Source of the DNA: Rivularia sp963920925
GTDB lineage: Bacteria; Cyanobacteriota; Cyanobacteriia; Cyanobacteriales; Nostocaceae
Direction of reading: 5' to 3'
NCBI RefSeq assembly: GCF_963920925.1
Contig: NZ_CAWUDI010000019.1
Coordinates: 76,379-140,378 of the forward strand
Length of the DNA stretch: 64,000 nucleotides
Shown here: positions 18,190 through 26,442 of the stretch, piece by piece
Numbering within the stretch: position 1 is the first letter of the stretch
How the letters are laid out: each line of letters opens with the position of its first letter
Position numbers and translations under genes: made by a program
The notes under the pieces: generated by a model
Seen by the model: the letters and a program-made list of their open reading frames with translations, nothing else
The model's database searches: none
What the model was told of the DNA's origin: nothing

Positions 18190-18223
18190 TTATTTACATT
18201 TTGTTACATAGCTGTATTTATTT
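18190..18223. repeat. Fragment of element B at the end of the HAD pseudogene
   Basis: The segment TTTACATTTTGTTACATAGC followed by TGTATTTATTTCA is the complement of the AATAAATATAACTATGTAAC-type end of element B (6264-6412, 7168-7296). It supplies the last codons and the TAA of the HAD frame (AEINTAM then stop). Confidence 0.5.
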
Positions 18224-18923
18224 CAGCATCAAGAAACGTCCATAGCTGCAAATCTGTAAAATCGGAAATTGCCATAAAAGCACCAAATTGTTTTAAAGCT
18301 TTCGGGGTTTGAGTGGAAGCCATACCGAAAGTGCGGATACCTGCGGTAATAGCGGAACTAATTCCGGAAGCAGAATCTTCTATAGCTATAGCTTGTTGTG
18401 GATTTACTCCTAATTTTTCCAAAGCTACTTTATAAGGTGTGGGGTCTGGTTTGGCTGCTGCCCTCCGGGTTCGCAGTTGCTCATGGGGGAAACCCCCAAG
18501 ACTGCACTGTCTCACTTCCTCTCCTGCTAAAATTATGATGTCGAAAGCTTCTTTTAAGTGCAAAGCTTCCAGCATAAAATATGCGTTAAGTCTCGGAGCA
18601 TTGGTAACTAAAGCACGTTTGAAGTGATGCTTTTTGCTTTATGCTAATAATTGTGCAAATCCATTTATTGGTTCGATTAACGAGGCTTGAGTACGAAATA
18701 TCGCTTCTTTTTCTTCTGCAAATTGTTCCGTTTCTTCTGCCGATAGATGCGGTAATAAGTCTTGAATAATATTTGGATTTAACCTACCACTAATATTAGA
18801 TTTATATATTTCTTCGTTAATTTCTACGTTATATTCAAGTAAAATCTTTTGCCAAACTTGATAATGTATTGGATCGGTATTAACAATTGTTCCATCTAAA
18901 TCGAATAGTATTGCAGCCAACAT
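18204..18923 (-). pseudogene. HAD-family hydrolase (beta-phosphoglucomutase-like), interrupted by an in-frame stop
   Basis: The frame starts MLAAILFDLDGTIVNTDPIH (HAD motif I, DxDGT). It reaches NGFAQLLA and hits TAA at 18639-18641, then continues in the same frame KHHFKRALVTNAPRLNAYFM (motif II region), AKPDPTPYKVALEKLGV (motif III Lys) and AIAIEDSASGISSA (motif IV). So one stop splits an otherwise complete gene. In addition about 19 residues (RQCSLGGFPHEQLRTRRAA) are inserted just before motif III and come from a dispersed repeat (18457-18514). The C-terminus is supplied by an element-B fragment. The insert near the active site makes function doubtful even with readthrough. Confidence 0.8.
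18457..18514. repeat. Dispersed palindromic repeat inserted in frame in the HAD gene
   Basis: The sequence CTCATGGGGGAAACCCCCAA, flanked by TTCGCAGTTG on one side and GACTGCACTG on the other, is a G/C-rich dyad. From memory it resembles an intergenic repeat common in filamentous cyanobacteria; no second copy was found in this window. Here it adds about 19 codons without shifting the frame. Confidence 0.6.
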
Positions 18924-19143
18924 AGTTTGTTCTCGTTAAACGTAAATAAATATAAACTTTAATAAAATAGCTTACATTATTTTGTGCTTTTCCGTAACAA
19001 TTGCGGCATAAAAGCTGAGAAAAAACTATAATCAAAACCTATAAAATCTGACAACATATGGTAACTAACGTGTGTACGGGTAAAGTAAAAAGTCTACTCT
19101 TACGCGTTTACTTAACGAAAAATTTAACTAACGATAATTAACG

Positions 19144-19650
19144 ATGAATATTCGTCCTGAAACTCAAGCAGACTACGTAGCAATAGCGCAAATTCACAAA
19201 TTAGCCTTTGGTAGACAAGAGGAAGCCGATTTAGTTGAAAATATTCGTAATTCTCAATACTATATTCCCCAACTGACATTAGTTGCACAAGTCAATAATT
19301 CTGTAGTAGCTCATTCAATGCTTAGCTACATTCATTTAGTAGGTGAAGAAACATTTCAAGTTATAGGTTTAGCTCCTATAGCAGTTCATCCAGATTTTCA
19401 AAACCAAGGAATCGGTAGTGCATTAATAAATGCTGGTTTAAATAAAGCAAATGTATTAGGAGAAACGTTGATTGTTGTATTAGGTAATTCTCAGTTTTAT
19501 TCTCATTTTGGATTTCAACCTTCAGTTGATTTTGGTATCGAATCACCATTCCCCGTGCCTGAAGATGCGTTTATGGTCAAACCTTTAGCAAATTATAGCT
19601 CAAACTATTGTGGTAATATTGTTTATCCAGAAACTTTTAAATCAGTTTAA
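19144..19650 (+). CDS. GNAT-family N-acetyltransferase (YhbS-like)
   Basis: The 168-residue protein begins MNIRPETQADYVAIAQIH and has the acetyl-CoA motif in GLAPIAVHPDFQNQGIGSAL near residue 80, then VLGNSQFYSHFGFQPSVDFG, typical of the YhbS branch of GNAT enzymes. The acceptor is unknown. It stands alone; the start ATG directly follows TAACG with a weak RBS. Confidence 0.88.
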   Translation: MNIRPETQADYVAIAQIHKLAFGRQEEADLVENIRNSQYYIPQLTLVAQVNNSVVAHSMLSYIHLVGEETFQVIGLAPIAVHPDFQNQGIGSALINAGLNKANVLGETLIVVLGNSQFYSHFGFQPSVDFGIESPFPVPEDAFMVKPLANYSSNYCGNIVYPETFKSV

Positions 19651-19950
19651 ATTAAGAAAAGATTAGTTTAATCTATTTTTTTATTCCAACATAAGAGTTT
19701 TAAGTAATTCTAAATAAGTATTAATATTATTTTAGATATAGCAATTGTAGGTTTAAAATTTCAAAAGTGTTTATAAATACAATATTATTCTTCTTAACTA
19801 AGAAGTTAAGTGTATCCACGTATTTTATATACTTAATAATTTTTATGAAAACTCTATAATAAAGTAGAACCACAATTAACCAAATCTAATCTGGCTACAG
19901 TTAAAAACTTCGACCGTAGCGTAATAGAAACTTATTTAACTAACAGAGAA
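19651..19950. other. AT-rich gap, with a likely displaced 5' end of the next gene
   Basis: No gene is seen in 19651-19840. From 19849 the frame of the next gene is open and reads KVEPQLTKSNLATVKNFDRS, which looks like true coding sequence. An ATG at 19845 (MKTL) would join it if one T were absent near 19857. Confidence 0.45.
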
Positions 19951-20340
19951 TTGCGATTTACGAGAGACGATGACGATGATTTTGTGGTGCAGTTTCCCTA
20001 CCAAGAAGAATTAGGATGTGAAGTCATTCTAGTCTTTTGTGCTGAGGGGCCTCAAGAAGATGTTTATTCCGTTAGACTAATTTCTAATACGCGTATTCCC
20101 AAGGATGAATGGGAACGCACAATGTCTTTATGTAACGACTGGAACAAAGAAAAGCGTTTTCCTAAAGCCTTTTTGGACATCAGAATTACCGCTGAAGAAA
20201 CTCTCGCTATAGTAGTACTCGAACAACACTTACATCTAAAGCCTGGCGTGCATCAAGACTTATTCGATGACTGGACTGATATTATGGTTTCCGGTGGATT
20301 TCAATTCTGGATTTGGGTACATCAACAGCATGGTTTGTAA
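19951..20340 (+). CDS. YbjN-like protein, 5' end uncertain or frameshifted
   Basis: The 129-residue frame from a TTG contains RFTRDDDDDFVVQFPYQEEL and later LFDDWTDIMVSGGFQFWIW, resembling the YbjN/type III secretion chaperone-like fold found in cyanobacteria. The frame is open upstream to 19849 with protein-like sequence (NLATVKNFDRSVIETYLTN) but no standard start codon. So the real N-terminus is longer, and either a one-base insertion near 19857 has disconnected it from the ATG at 19845 or a rare start is used. The function of the family is unclear. Confidence 0.6.
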   Translation: MRFTRDDDDDFVVQFPYQEELGCEVILVFCAEGPQEDVYSVRLISNTRIPKDEWERTMSLCNDWNKEKRFPKAFLDIRITAEETLAIVVLEQHLHLKPGVHQDLFDDWTDIMVSGGFQFWIWVHQQHGL

Positions 20341-20584
20341 CTAATCTTGTAGTTTTTTAAATAGTATTTATAGCTATTGACTGATGCAGTTAATGGCTTT
20401 TTTGTTTGTTGAAATACGAATCAAGTTATATCTTGCACATTAACAAAAAAGCCGGTTTATTGCAAATTGCTAACCTAAAAAGTAGTTTTCTGGAAGAAGA
20501 AAGTGGGTTGATTTTTGCTTGTTGAGAATGAATGCTGCAAAATGTCTGTAAATATCAATTCGATCGTAAAAGTTAATCTTAATA

Positions 20585-20971
20585 TTAATCTCTTAGCTTA
20601 TCAGCGGCTCCAACTCTAACAGAGTGATACCAAGTATCATCGGTTGTATGAACTAAAAATGTATCATATTTTCCACTTTTGAGATACTTAAACTCCATCC
20701 AGTGTTTATCATCTCTAGCACGTAACATTACTGCTTTTTTAGCAACAATAGAACCATTCTTAATTCCATCTTTAACTTGTTGTATTTTTTGCTCAGTATT
20801 ATTTTCTAATTCTTCTAAGCGTTGTTTTGTATTTTTAAGTTCTGCCTTTAAACTGAAGTTTTCAGCTTGGATCTCTTTGATGATTTCTAATTCTTTCTGC
20901 AACTCTTCTTGAGTGCTTCTTAATTCTTCAATTGCTTTTTCGTAGTAGTCTAATGGTGTTTTATAATTCAT
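20585..20971 (-). CDS. Coiled-coil protein of unknown function (cassette gene 3)
   Basis: The protein of about 128 residues starts MNYKTPLDYYEKAIEELRST and has a long coiled coil (about residues 10-75, heptads of Leu/Glu/Lys). A small C-terminal domain follows (KKAVMLRARDDKHWMEFKYL...VRVGAADKLRD). The ATG at 20969-20971 lies just after the upstream gene's TGA (20974-20976), so the two are translationally coupled; a TTG two codons earlier overlaps that stop. No family recognised. Confidence 0.55.
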   Translation of the reverse strand: MNYKTPLDYYEKAIEELRSTQEELQKELEIIKEIQAENFSLKAELKNTKQRLEELENNTEQKIQQVKDGIKNGSIVAKKAVMLRARDDKHWMEFKYLKSGKYDTFLVHTTDDTWYHSVRVGAADKLRD

Positions 20972-20973
20972 AA

Positions 20974-21198
20974 TCAATTACCTGTTAAAAGTTTATAAGG
21001 GGGCTGATTTTCTGTAACTTTAATTTCCGTATTATCGTAATTCCTCATAGTCTCGCGCCAGAATTTACAGAGTAAACCATATTTTATCCAGTCTTCAATA
21101 GCTCGTCTTCTTAACTCTGGAGATTTTTTTACTAAAGCAGCCATCATTGCTGAATTTTGTTGAAGTTGTCCGTAAGTCTTTAATACTTCATCAATCAA
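20974..21198 (-). CDS. Small protein of unknown function (cassette gene 2)
   Basis: A 74-residue helical protein (IDEVLKTYGQLQQNSAMMAA; LRRRAIEDWIKYGLLCKFWR) beginning at a TTG (21196-21198), since no ATG is in frame. It starts 6 bp after the stop of the 222-aa gene and ends next to the start of the coiled-coil gene. That packing supports a real three-gene operon. No family recognised. Confidence 0.5.
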   Translation of the reverse strand: MIDEVLKTYGQLQQNSAMMAALVKKSPELRRRAIEDWIKYGLLCKFWRETMRNYDNTEIKVTENQPPYKLLTGN

Positions 21199-21204
21199 AG
21201 TATT

Positions 21205-21873
21205 TTAATTTAACTTACTTAGCTCATAGCATTCACTTAATTCATAAAGCTCAATATCAGAGAGCATTGCACCAGGTTTAAATCTTATATTTAATAACTG
21301 TCTGCATTTGTCCAGCGGGTTTGGTAGAGCGTGAGCTAAATGCTTTTTCAACTCGTTGCGAATTGCTTCTAATTTTCCATCTATCATTTCGTCTATCTTA
21401 TCAACTATCTGATTAGCGTCTTGAAATAAATTTTCTTCTAAAAGCTTAAGTTCTGATAACGCATTTTGAGTAATATCTTGAGTTGAGTTTAAAGCCTCCA
21501 TGACGACAAATGAAAGCTGATTAATCCGATTTTCTAAATAAAAATCAGTTTCAGCTATAGTTATTTTTATATCGTTTAGTGTTTCTTGGCGAATTACATT
21601 TATTTTACAAAGATTATTACTCACTTTTTCATCAGCAGCATTTAAAAGATAATCTATATCTGCTTTAATTTTAGATTCTAGCTTTTCCGTACTTTTTATT
21701 GATTGTTCTATACGTTTTTGAGCTATATAGTCTAGCTTGTCGGCTAATGGGTTTATTTGATCGTCAAATAATTTATTTATATTTTTGCTGCTATATTTAA
21801 CAGCATCTTTTGAAATATGTTTAGCTGAACGCTCCATTTTTTTGACAAAACCCTTGAATGCCCATTCCACCAT
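21205..21873 (-). CDS. Coiled-coil protein of unknown function (cassette gene 1)
   Basis: The 222-residue protein begins MVEWAFKGFVKKMERSAKHI and is almost entirely helical and charged, with repeated Asp/Glu/Lys heptads (KLESKIKADIDYLLNAADEK) and no membrane helix. It resembles structural or partner-binding coiled coils rather than an enzyme. It leads a tightly packed leftward operon with the 74-aa and 128-aa genes. I cannot assign a function. Confidence 0.55.
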   Translation of the reverse strand: MVEWAFKGFVKKMERSAKHISKDAVKYSSKNINKLFDDQINPLADKLDYIAQKRIEQSIKSTEKLESKIKADIDYLLNAADEKVSNNLCKINVIRQETLNDIKITIAETDFYLENRINQLSFVVMEALNSTQDITQNALSELKLLEENLFQDANQIVDKIDEMIDGKLEAIRNELKKHLAHALPNPLDKCRQLLNIRFKPGAMLSDIELYELSECYELSKLN

Positions 21874-22052
21874 TTTTGTTTCCCTGTAAATTCTTTATTA
21901 GCAATAAATCTTTTCAAGGTTAACATTCTTAATTTGCAGTGTCGAGGCAGTGAATTTTGCATAAAAACTCTTATAAAGACACAAATTATTTCTCTTTCTC
22001 CGTACTATCAGTGTCTAATAAAGTTTTTATTCATATATAATTTAACTTAATC

Positions 22053-23450
22053 TCAAACAATTTCCGCCGATATAACTCCCATTTTCTCCAATACCGCAGC
22101 AACTCTTAAAATCGCCGTTTCGTTATAGGGAGCGGCGATTAATTGCACTCCTAAAGGTAAAGCATTCTTTTGTTGAATGGGAACTGATAAAACAGGTAAA
22201 CCTATAAATGATAGCGGTTGAGTAAATAATCCTAAATGGGGACGAACTAATATTTCTTCGCCGTCTAAATTCATCGTTTCTTGTCCAATTTCCGGTGCCG
22301 AAATTGGTGTTGTCGGAGCAATAATTACATCGACATTTTGAAATATTTCCCGAACCTGTTGTTTATACCAATTTCTAAATCGTTGAGCTTGAATATACCA
22401 GCTACTAGGAATAAAAGCTCCTGCAATAAATCTATCTCTTGTAGCAACATCAAAATCTTGGGGACGGGATTTTAATTTATCCAAATGTAAATTCGCGCCT
22501 TCCGATGCCGTAATTATGTATGCAGCAGCACGAGCGCGATGAGCTTCTGGTATAGAAACGTATTCAGAAATATTTAAGGCATCAGCAATTTTTTGTACAG
22601 CTTCTAACGCTTCCGGTGCGGCTTTTTTGGTGAAATAATCAGTTGCAATCGCAATTTTTAAACCATCAATATTTTGAGACGTTACGTGAGACGTTATGTA
22701 TAACGTCTCTACAACAGGACGTTTCGTACAAACATTATCTCTTGCATCTTCCCCTTGTAAAACATCGAAAGCTGTTGCAATATCTCTCACCGACCGTGCA
22801 AATAGCCCAACATGGTCAAAACTGCTGGAAAATAGCACCACACCAGCCCGCGACAATCTTCCATAAGTCGGTTTTAAACCAAAAACACCGCATAAAGCAG
22901 CAGGTACGCGAATCGAACCGTTAGTATCCGAACCCAAAGTTAAGGGAACCAAACCAGCAGCTACCGAAGCAGCAGAACCTCCAGATGAGCCACCAGCTAC
23001 ACGGTTTAAGTCGTGGGGATTATGAGTAGCACCGTAATGGGAATTCTCGGTAACAAAACCGTAAGCGTACTCATCCATATTCAACGCACCTACAAGAATT
23101 GCACCGGCATTTCTCAGCTTTGCTACAGCCGTTGCATCTTGAGTAGCTGGGGGATTTTCAGCATTGATTTTTGAACCAGCAAGAGTAGTTAAACCGGCGA
23201 TATCGTAAAGATTTTTGACAGCGAAAGGTACCCCAGCCAACAAACCGGGATTGTTACCTTGGGCGATTTTTTGATCAATCAGCGCTGCATCTTTTAAAGC
23301 AGTTTCCGCAGTTACCGTTGTGAAACAGTTGAGTTGGCGATCGCGCTTGGCAATTCTATCTAAGGTTGCATTGACAACATCGACTGCTTTAACTTTTCCT
23401 AGTTGTACTGCGGCTGCAATTGATACCGCATCGGCTGAGTCTAAATTCAT
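22053..23450 (-). CDS. atzE: AtzE-type amidase (1-carboxybiuret hydrolase family)
   Basis: The 465-residue amidase-signature enzyme has the Ser-cisSer-Lys triad region: GVPFAVKNLYDI with the Lys near residue 79, then RVAGGSSGGSAASVAAGL with the two Ser near 155 and GSDTNGSIRVPAALCG with the nucleophile near 178. The small gene upstream (23465-23653) is AtzG-like, the known partner of AtzE, which supports this subfamily over a generic amidase. AtzE deamidates 1-carboxybiuret in cyanuric-acid breakdown. A palindromic repeat (22676-22712) lies in frame in the loop encoding VVETLYITSHVTSQN. The frame is otherwise intact. Confidence 0.82.
   Translation of the reverse strand: MNLDSADAVSIAAAVQLGKVKAVDVVNATLDRIAKRDRQLNCFTTVTAETALKDAALIDQKIAQGNNPGLLAGVPFAVKNLYDIAGLTTLAGSKINAENPPATQDATAVAKLRNAGAILVGALNMDEYAYGFVTENSHYGATHNPHDLNRVAGGSSGGSAASVAAGLVPLTLGSDTNGSIRVPAALCGVFGLKPTYGRLSRAGVVLFSSSFDHVGLFARSVRDIATAFDVLQGEDARDNVCTKRPVVETLYITSHVTSQNIDGLKIAIATDYFTKKAAPEALEAVQKIADALNISEYVSIPEAHRARAAAYIITASEGANLHLDKLKSRPQDFDVATRDRFIAGAFIPSSWYIQAQRFRNWYKQQVREIFQNVDVIIAPTTPISAPEIGQETMNLDGEEILVRPHLGLFTQPLSFIGLPVLSVPIQQKNALPLGVQLIAAPYNETAILRVAAVLEKMGVISAEIV
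22676..22712. repeat. GAGACGTTATGTATAACGTC palindrome inside atzE
   Basis: A near-perfect dyad preceded by a second GAGACGTTACGT arm. The same family occurs intergenically at 58854-58883 (TGTAGAGACGTAGTATATTA then CGTCTCTACA) and, degraded, at 60159-60190. Inside atzE it is translated without breaking the frame. Confidence 0.65.
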
Positions 23451-23464
23451 GGTTCAGTTCAATA

Positions 23465-23653
23465 TTATGGTTCAAAAATTGGTGCTGCTTCAATATCTTC
23501 TGGTAAAGGAAACTCCGAAACAAGTTTCGCTATAACTTGAATTCTCTCAAAATTTGCGACAACTCCATCGCGGTATTCGTCAGGTAAATTAAAATTTAGT
23601 AATAAAGCTGTTTGTTCTACGTATTCGGTGGCGTTGAATTTCTGATTGTTCAT
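23465..23653 (-). CDS. AtzG-like small partner protein (DUF4089)
   Basis: A 62-residue protein (YVEQTALLLNFNLPDEYRDG; VVANFERIQVIAKLVSEFPL; ending in EDIEAAPIFEP). This matches the AtzG/DUF4089 pattern, structurally related to GatC, which stabilises the AtzE amidase. It ends 14 bp before the AtzE start, so the two form an operon. The assignment rests on size, sequence pattern and position. Confidence 0.75.
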   Translation of the reverse strand: MNNQKFNATEYVEQTALLLNFNLPDEYRDGVVANFERIQVIAKLVSEFPLPEDIEAAPIFEP

Positions 23654-23759
23654 TATGAATACCTATACTTTTTTACAAATTTACACCAATAGGAAACTTT
23701 ATAAGTAATCATCGTCTACACTTGTATCTAACTTATACCGTTAAATATAATACCCGTGA

Positions 23760-25967
23760 ATGACAACAGTTAACCATCCAAAGTTTCAAAGTTATCTGCA
23801 ATCGATCGGCGACAAGTATAAATGCTGGGGGAATATTTACACGTTGACAGATGTGGAATATTTTGACTTTGGTTTGATGGTGCAAGAGATACAGCCGAAG
23901 CAAGAACGAAAAAAGCAAGAAGAAGAAAAAACACCACCTTTACCAGTGTTAGAAGGTATTCGTAAATATGCTGAGAAACACGTACTTTTAAGAGGTAAAC
24001 CTGGTTCGGGAAAGTCAACTGCTTTACAACAATTGCTGTGGGAAGATGCACAAGCATTAATCCAGGGAAAACAGCGGAAGATTCCGGTTTTGGTGGAACT
24101 TCGTAACTGGGATACTTTTGTAGAAAAGTTAATTTACAAGTTTTTGCGAAAGAACAAACACCGCATTGATATTAGTGAAATTGAAGATTTGTTATTTGAC
24201 GGGGAATTATTGCTGTTGATGGATGGTTTGAACGAATTAGCATCCGATGAAGCACGGGATAATGTTGCTCGATTTCGTCAAGATTACTCCGAAACACCGA
24301 TGATTTTTACCACGCGGGATTTAGGTTTAGGGGGAAACTTAGGGATTGATAAGCAACTAGAAATGCAACCTCTCACAGAAAAGCAGATGCGGGAGTTTGT
24401 TATAGCGTATCTTCCTCAACAGGGTGAGCAAATGTTGCAGCAGTTAGACAACCGACTGCGGGAATTGGGGGAAACTCCTTTGATATTGAAGATGCTGTGC
24501 GATGTATTTAAATTAAGCGGAGAAATCCCAAAAAATAGGGGAGAATTATTTCGTAAATTTGACAGCAAAGTTAATCAGCTAAAAGAAGACAAAGAAACTG
24601 TTCCGATTCCGGAAGGGTTGCGACGTTGGAAACGGGAATTATTAGAATATCTCGCATTTGAGATGATGCAACCGAAAAATCCCCAAGAGAATCCTACAAA
24701 TTTTCAACTGTCAATTTGTCGCAGTGACACAGAAGCAATTTTTGAGAATTTTCTTAAAGGTAGGGTAGAGTTTCATGGAAAAGCGAAAGATTGGTTAGAC
24801 GGGTTGTTAAAGCACTGTTTATTAGAAAGTAAAGCATCAGAATCCGAGCGAGATACGATTGAATTTCACCATCAACTGTTTCAAGAATATTATGCTGCTG
24901 AATATTTACTGCGGTTGTTACCGAATTTAAGTGATGCGAAGTTAAAGCGCGATTATTTAAACTTGTTGAAATGGACTGAATCTATAGCGTTAATATTGTC
25001 ATTAGTTGAACATGAAGCGCAAGCGTTGCGGGTGGTAAGGTTAGGGTTAGAAGTGGATTTGATGTTGGGTGCGCGGTTGGCGGGAGAGGTAAGAAAAGAG
25101 TTTCAGGAGAAGACAAAAAGTATTATTAATCAATTGGAAATTCCTCAAATAAATAAGAACCTTCTTTTGAATAAGCAATCAAAACATATATCACATGAAA
25201 GACGAAGGCATGAAGATAATATGATAGAATTGGGTGTATATGGTCAGCCAAATATTTATTTTAAAGATGGATATTTAGTACAAAAATATAATTCTTTTTA
25301 TGAAAGAAAAAATAAAACAAATGTAAATAAAAAAGAATATTTTAGGAATATAGAGAAATTTAAAGATGATTTAAAAAGTCAGGATTTTATGACTCGATTT
25401 AATGCTGCTAAAATGTTAGGCGATATCGGTAGTGACTCAATGGTAGATGAATTATGTCAAGCATATGATGCAGAGTTTACACAACATCCGATGAATTTTG
25501 TAGTTCGTGCAGCTATCATAAACGCGTTAGAAGAAATCGGCAGCGATAAAGCAATACAAACATTTGATAAAGCTTTAAGCGATGAAAACTTTGGTGTTCG
25601 CAATGTAGCAGTAAATGGATTACTTAAAATTGGTAGTGAATCTGTAGTAAATACTTTAGTAAAAGCACTAAAAGATGAAGAATCCTATATTCGAGAGAGC
25701 GCAGTTGAAGCATTAGGGATGTTAGGATACGGAAAAGCTATTTCAGAATTACATAATATTTTATTAAACGAACATGAATATAGTGTGTTTTGGAGAGTTG
25801 CCGAAGCACTAAAACTCATCCAAGAACGCTACAAGTTTTATAATCATGAAATCTTCCACTCTTTACCAATAGAAGAACAGGAAAATAATCAAAATAGTAA
25901 ATATAGTATAAATGCCGAGACAGTACAAATTATTGAAAAGAATGATGGTAATGTCTACGGTAAATAA
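23760..25967 (+). CDS. NACHT NTPase with HEAT repeats (bacterial NLR-like), C-terminal signalling-type motif
   Basis: The 735-residue protein has a short N-terminal region (HPKFQSYLQSIGDKYKCWGN). A NACHT NTPase follows with Walker A VLLRGKPGSGKSTALQQLL near residue 75, Walker B ELLLLMDGLNELAS near 155 and a winged-helix/arm region ending about 450. HEAT-like repeats come next (about residues 535-690; e.g. RNVAVNGLLKIGSESVVNTL). The last 24 residues (SKYSINAETVQIIEKNDG then NVYGK) match the start of the next gene's product. NACHT NLRs in bacteria are STAND-type defence sensors. The ATG at 23760 is preceded by no clear RBS. It lies 46 bp upstream of the 142-aa gene. Confidence 0.88.
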   Translation: MTTVNHPKFQSYLQSIGDKYKCWGNIYTLTDVEYFDFGLMVQEIQPKQERKKQEEEKTPPLPVLEGIRKYAEKHVLLRGKPGSGKSTALQQLLWEDAQALIQGKQRKIPVLVELRNWDTFVEKLIYKFLRKNKHRIDISEIEDLLFDGELLLLMDGLNELASDEARDNVARFRQDYSETPMIFTTRDLGLGGNLGIDKQLEMQPLTEKQMREFVIAYLPQQGEQMLQQLDNRLRELGETPLILKMLCDVFKLSGEIPKNRGELFRKFDSKVNQLKEDKETVPIPEGLRRWKRELLEYLAFEMMQPKNPQENPTNFQLSICRSDTEAIFENFLKGRVEFHGKAKDWLDGLLKHCLLESKASESERDTIEFHHQLFQEYYAAEYLLRLLPNLSDAKLKRDYLNLLKWTESIALILSLVEHEAQALRVVRLGLEVDLMLGARLAGEVRKEFQEKTKSIINQLEIPQINKNLLLNKQSKHISHERRRHEDNMIELGVYGQPNIYFKDGYLVQKYNSFYERKNKTNVNKKEYFRNIEKFKDDLKSQDFMTRFNAAKMLGDIGSDSMVDELCQAYDAEFTQHPMNFVVRAAIINALEEIGSDKAIQTFDKALSDENFGVRNVAVNGLLKIGSESVVNTLVKALKDEESYIRESAVEALGMLGYGKAISELHNILLNEHEYSVFWRVAEALKLIQERYKFYNHEIFHSLPIEEQENNQNSKYSINAETVQIIEKNDGNVYGK

Positions 25968-26013
25968 ATCTGAGAATAAATCTAAATTTTATACTTTTTA
26001 AAGAGGTAAAAAT

Positions 26014-26442
26014 ATGTCAGATAAACCACAACAATCTAAATACAACTTTGGAAACCCAGAAACGGTACAGATTATCGAACAAAATCAAGGTACTGTCATC
26101 GGTAAAAATGTTTCCGAACAAAAACAAACTCTCGCCGAATCAGCAAAGGAAATCCAAGATTTATTAAATAAACTTTCTCAAAGTTACCCAAATATAACCG
26201 AAGCCAAGCAGCAAGAATTTATCAACAACTGGACGCAAATTGCACAAACCTATCCGATTAAAACAGAAGCGGATAAACAAAATTTTGTTGTTAACTTTGA
26301 TGATAAAGTTAGAAAAAACGCACGAATTAGGGAAATGCTGTTAGCTGGTGGAATTGAATTGATTAAAATACTTTGTCCTCCCTTGGGTATTCCCATTGAA
26401 ATGGGAAAGCGATGGTTGGAAACAGCAAAACGCAATCAATAG
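26014..26442 (+). CDS. NLR-associated small protein with shared N-terminal motif and conserved C-terminal domain
   Basis: The 142-residue protein begins with a low-complexity segment containing SKYNFGNPETVQIIEQNQG then TVIGK (residues 8-31), the same motif as the end of the upstream NACHT protein. A helical part follows (LAESAKEIQDLLNKLSQSYP), then a C-terminal domain (MLLAGGIELIKILCPPLGIP then IEMGKRWLETA) that recurs in the next gene and, from memory, in many cyanobacterial STAND/pentapeptide-linked proteins. A good RBS (AAAGAGGTAAAAAT) precedes the ATG. It is inferred to be a partner or effector of the NLR. No catalytic motif is seen. Confidence 0.65.
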   Translation: MSDKPQQSKYNFGNPETVQIIEQNQGTVIGKNVSEQKQTLAESAKEIQDLLNKLSQSYPNITEAKQQEFINNWTQIAQTYPIKTEADKQNFVVNFDDKVRKNARIREMLLAGGIELIKILCPPLGIPIEMGKRWLETAKRNQ

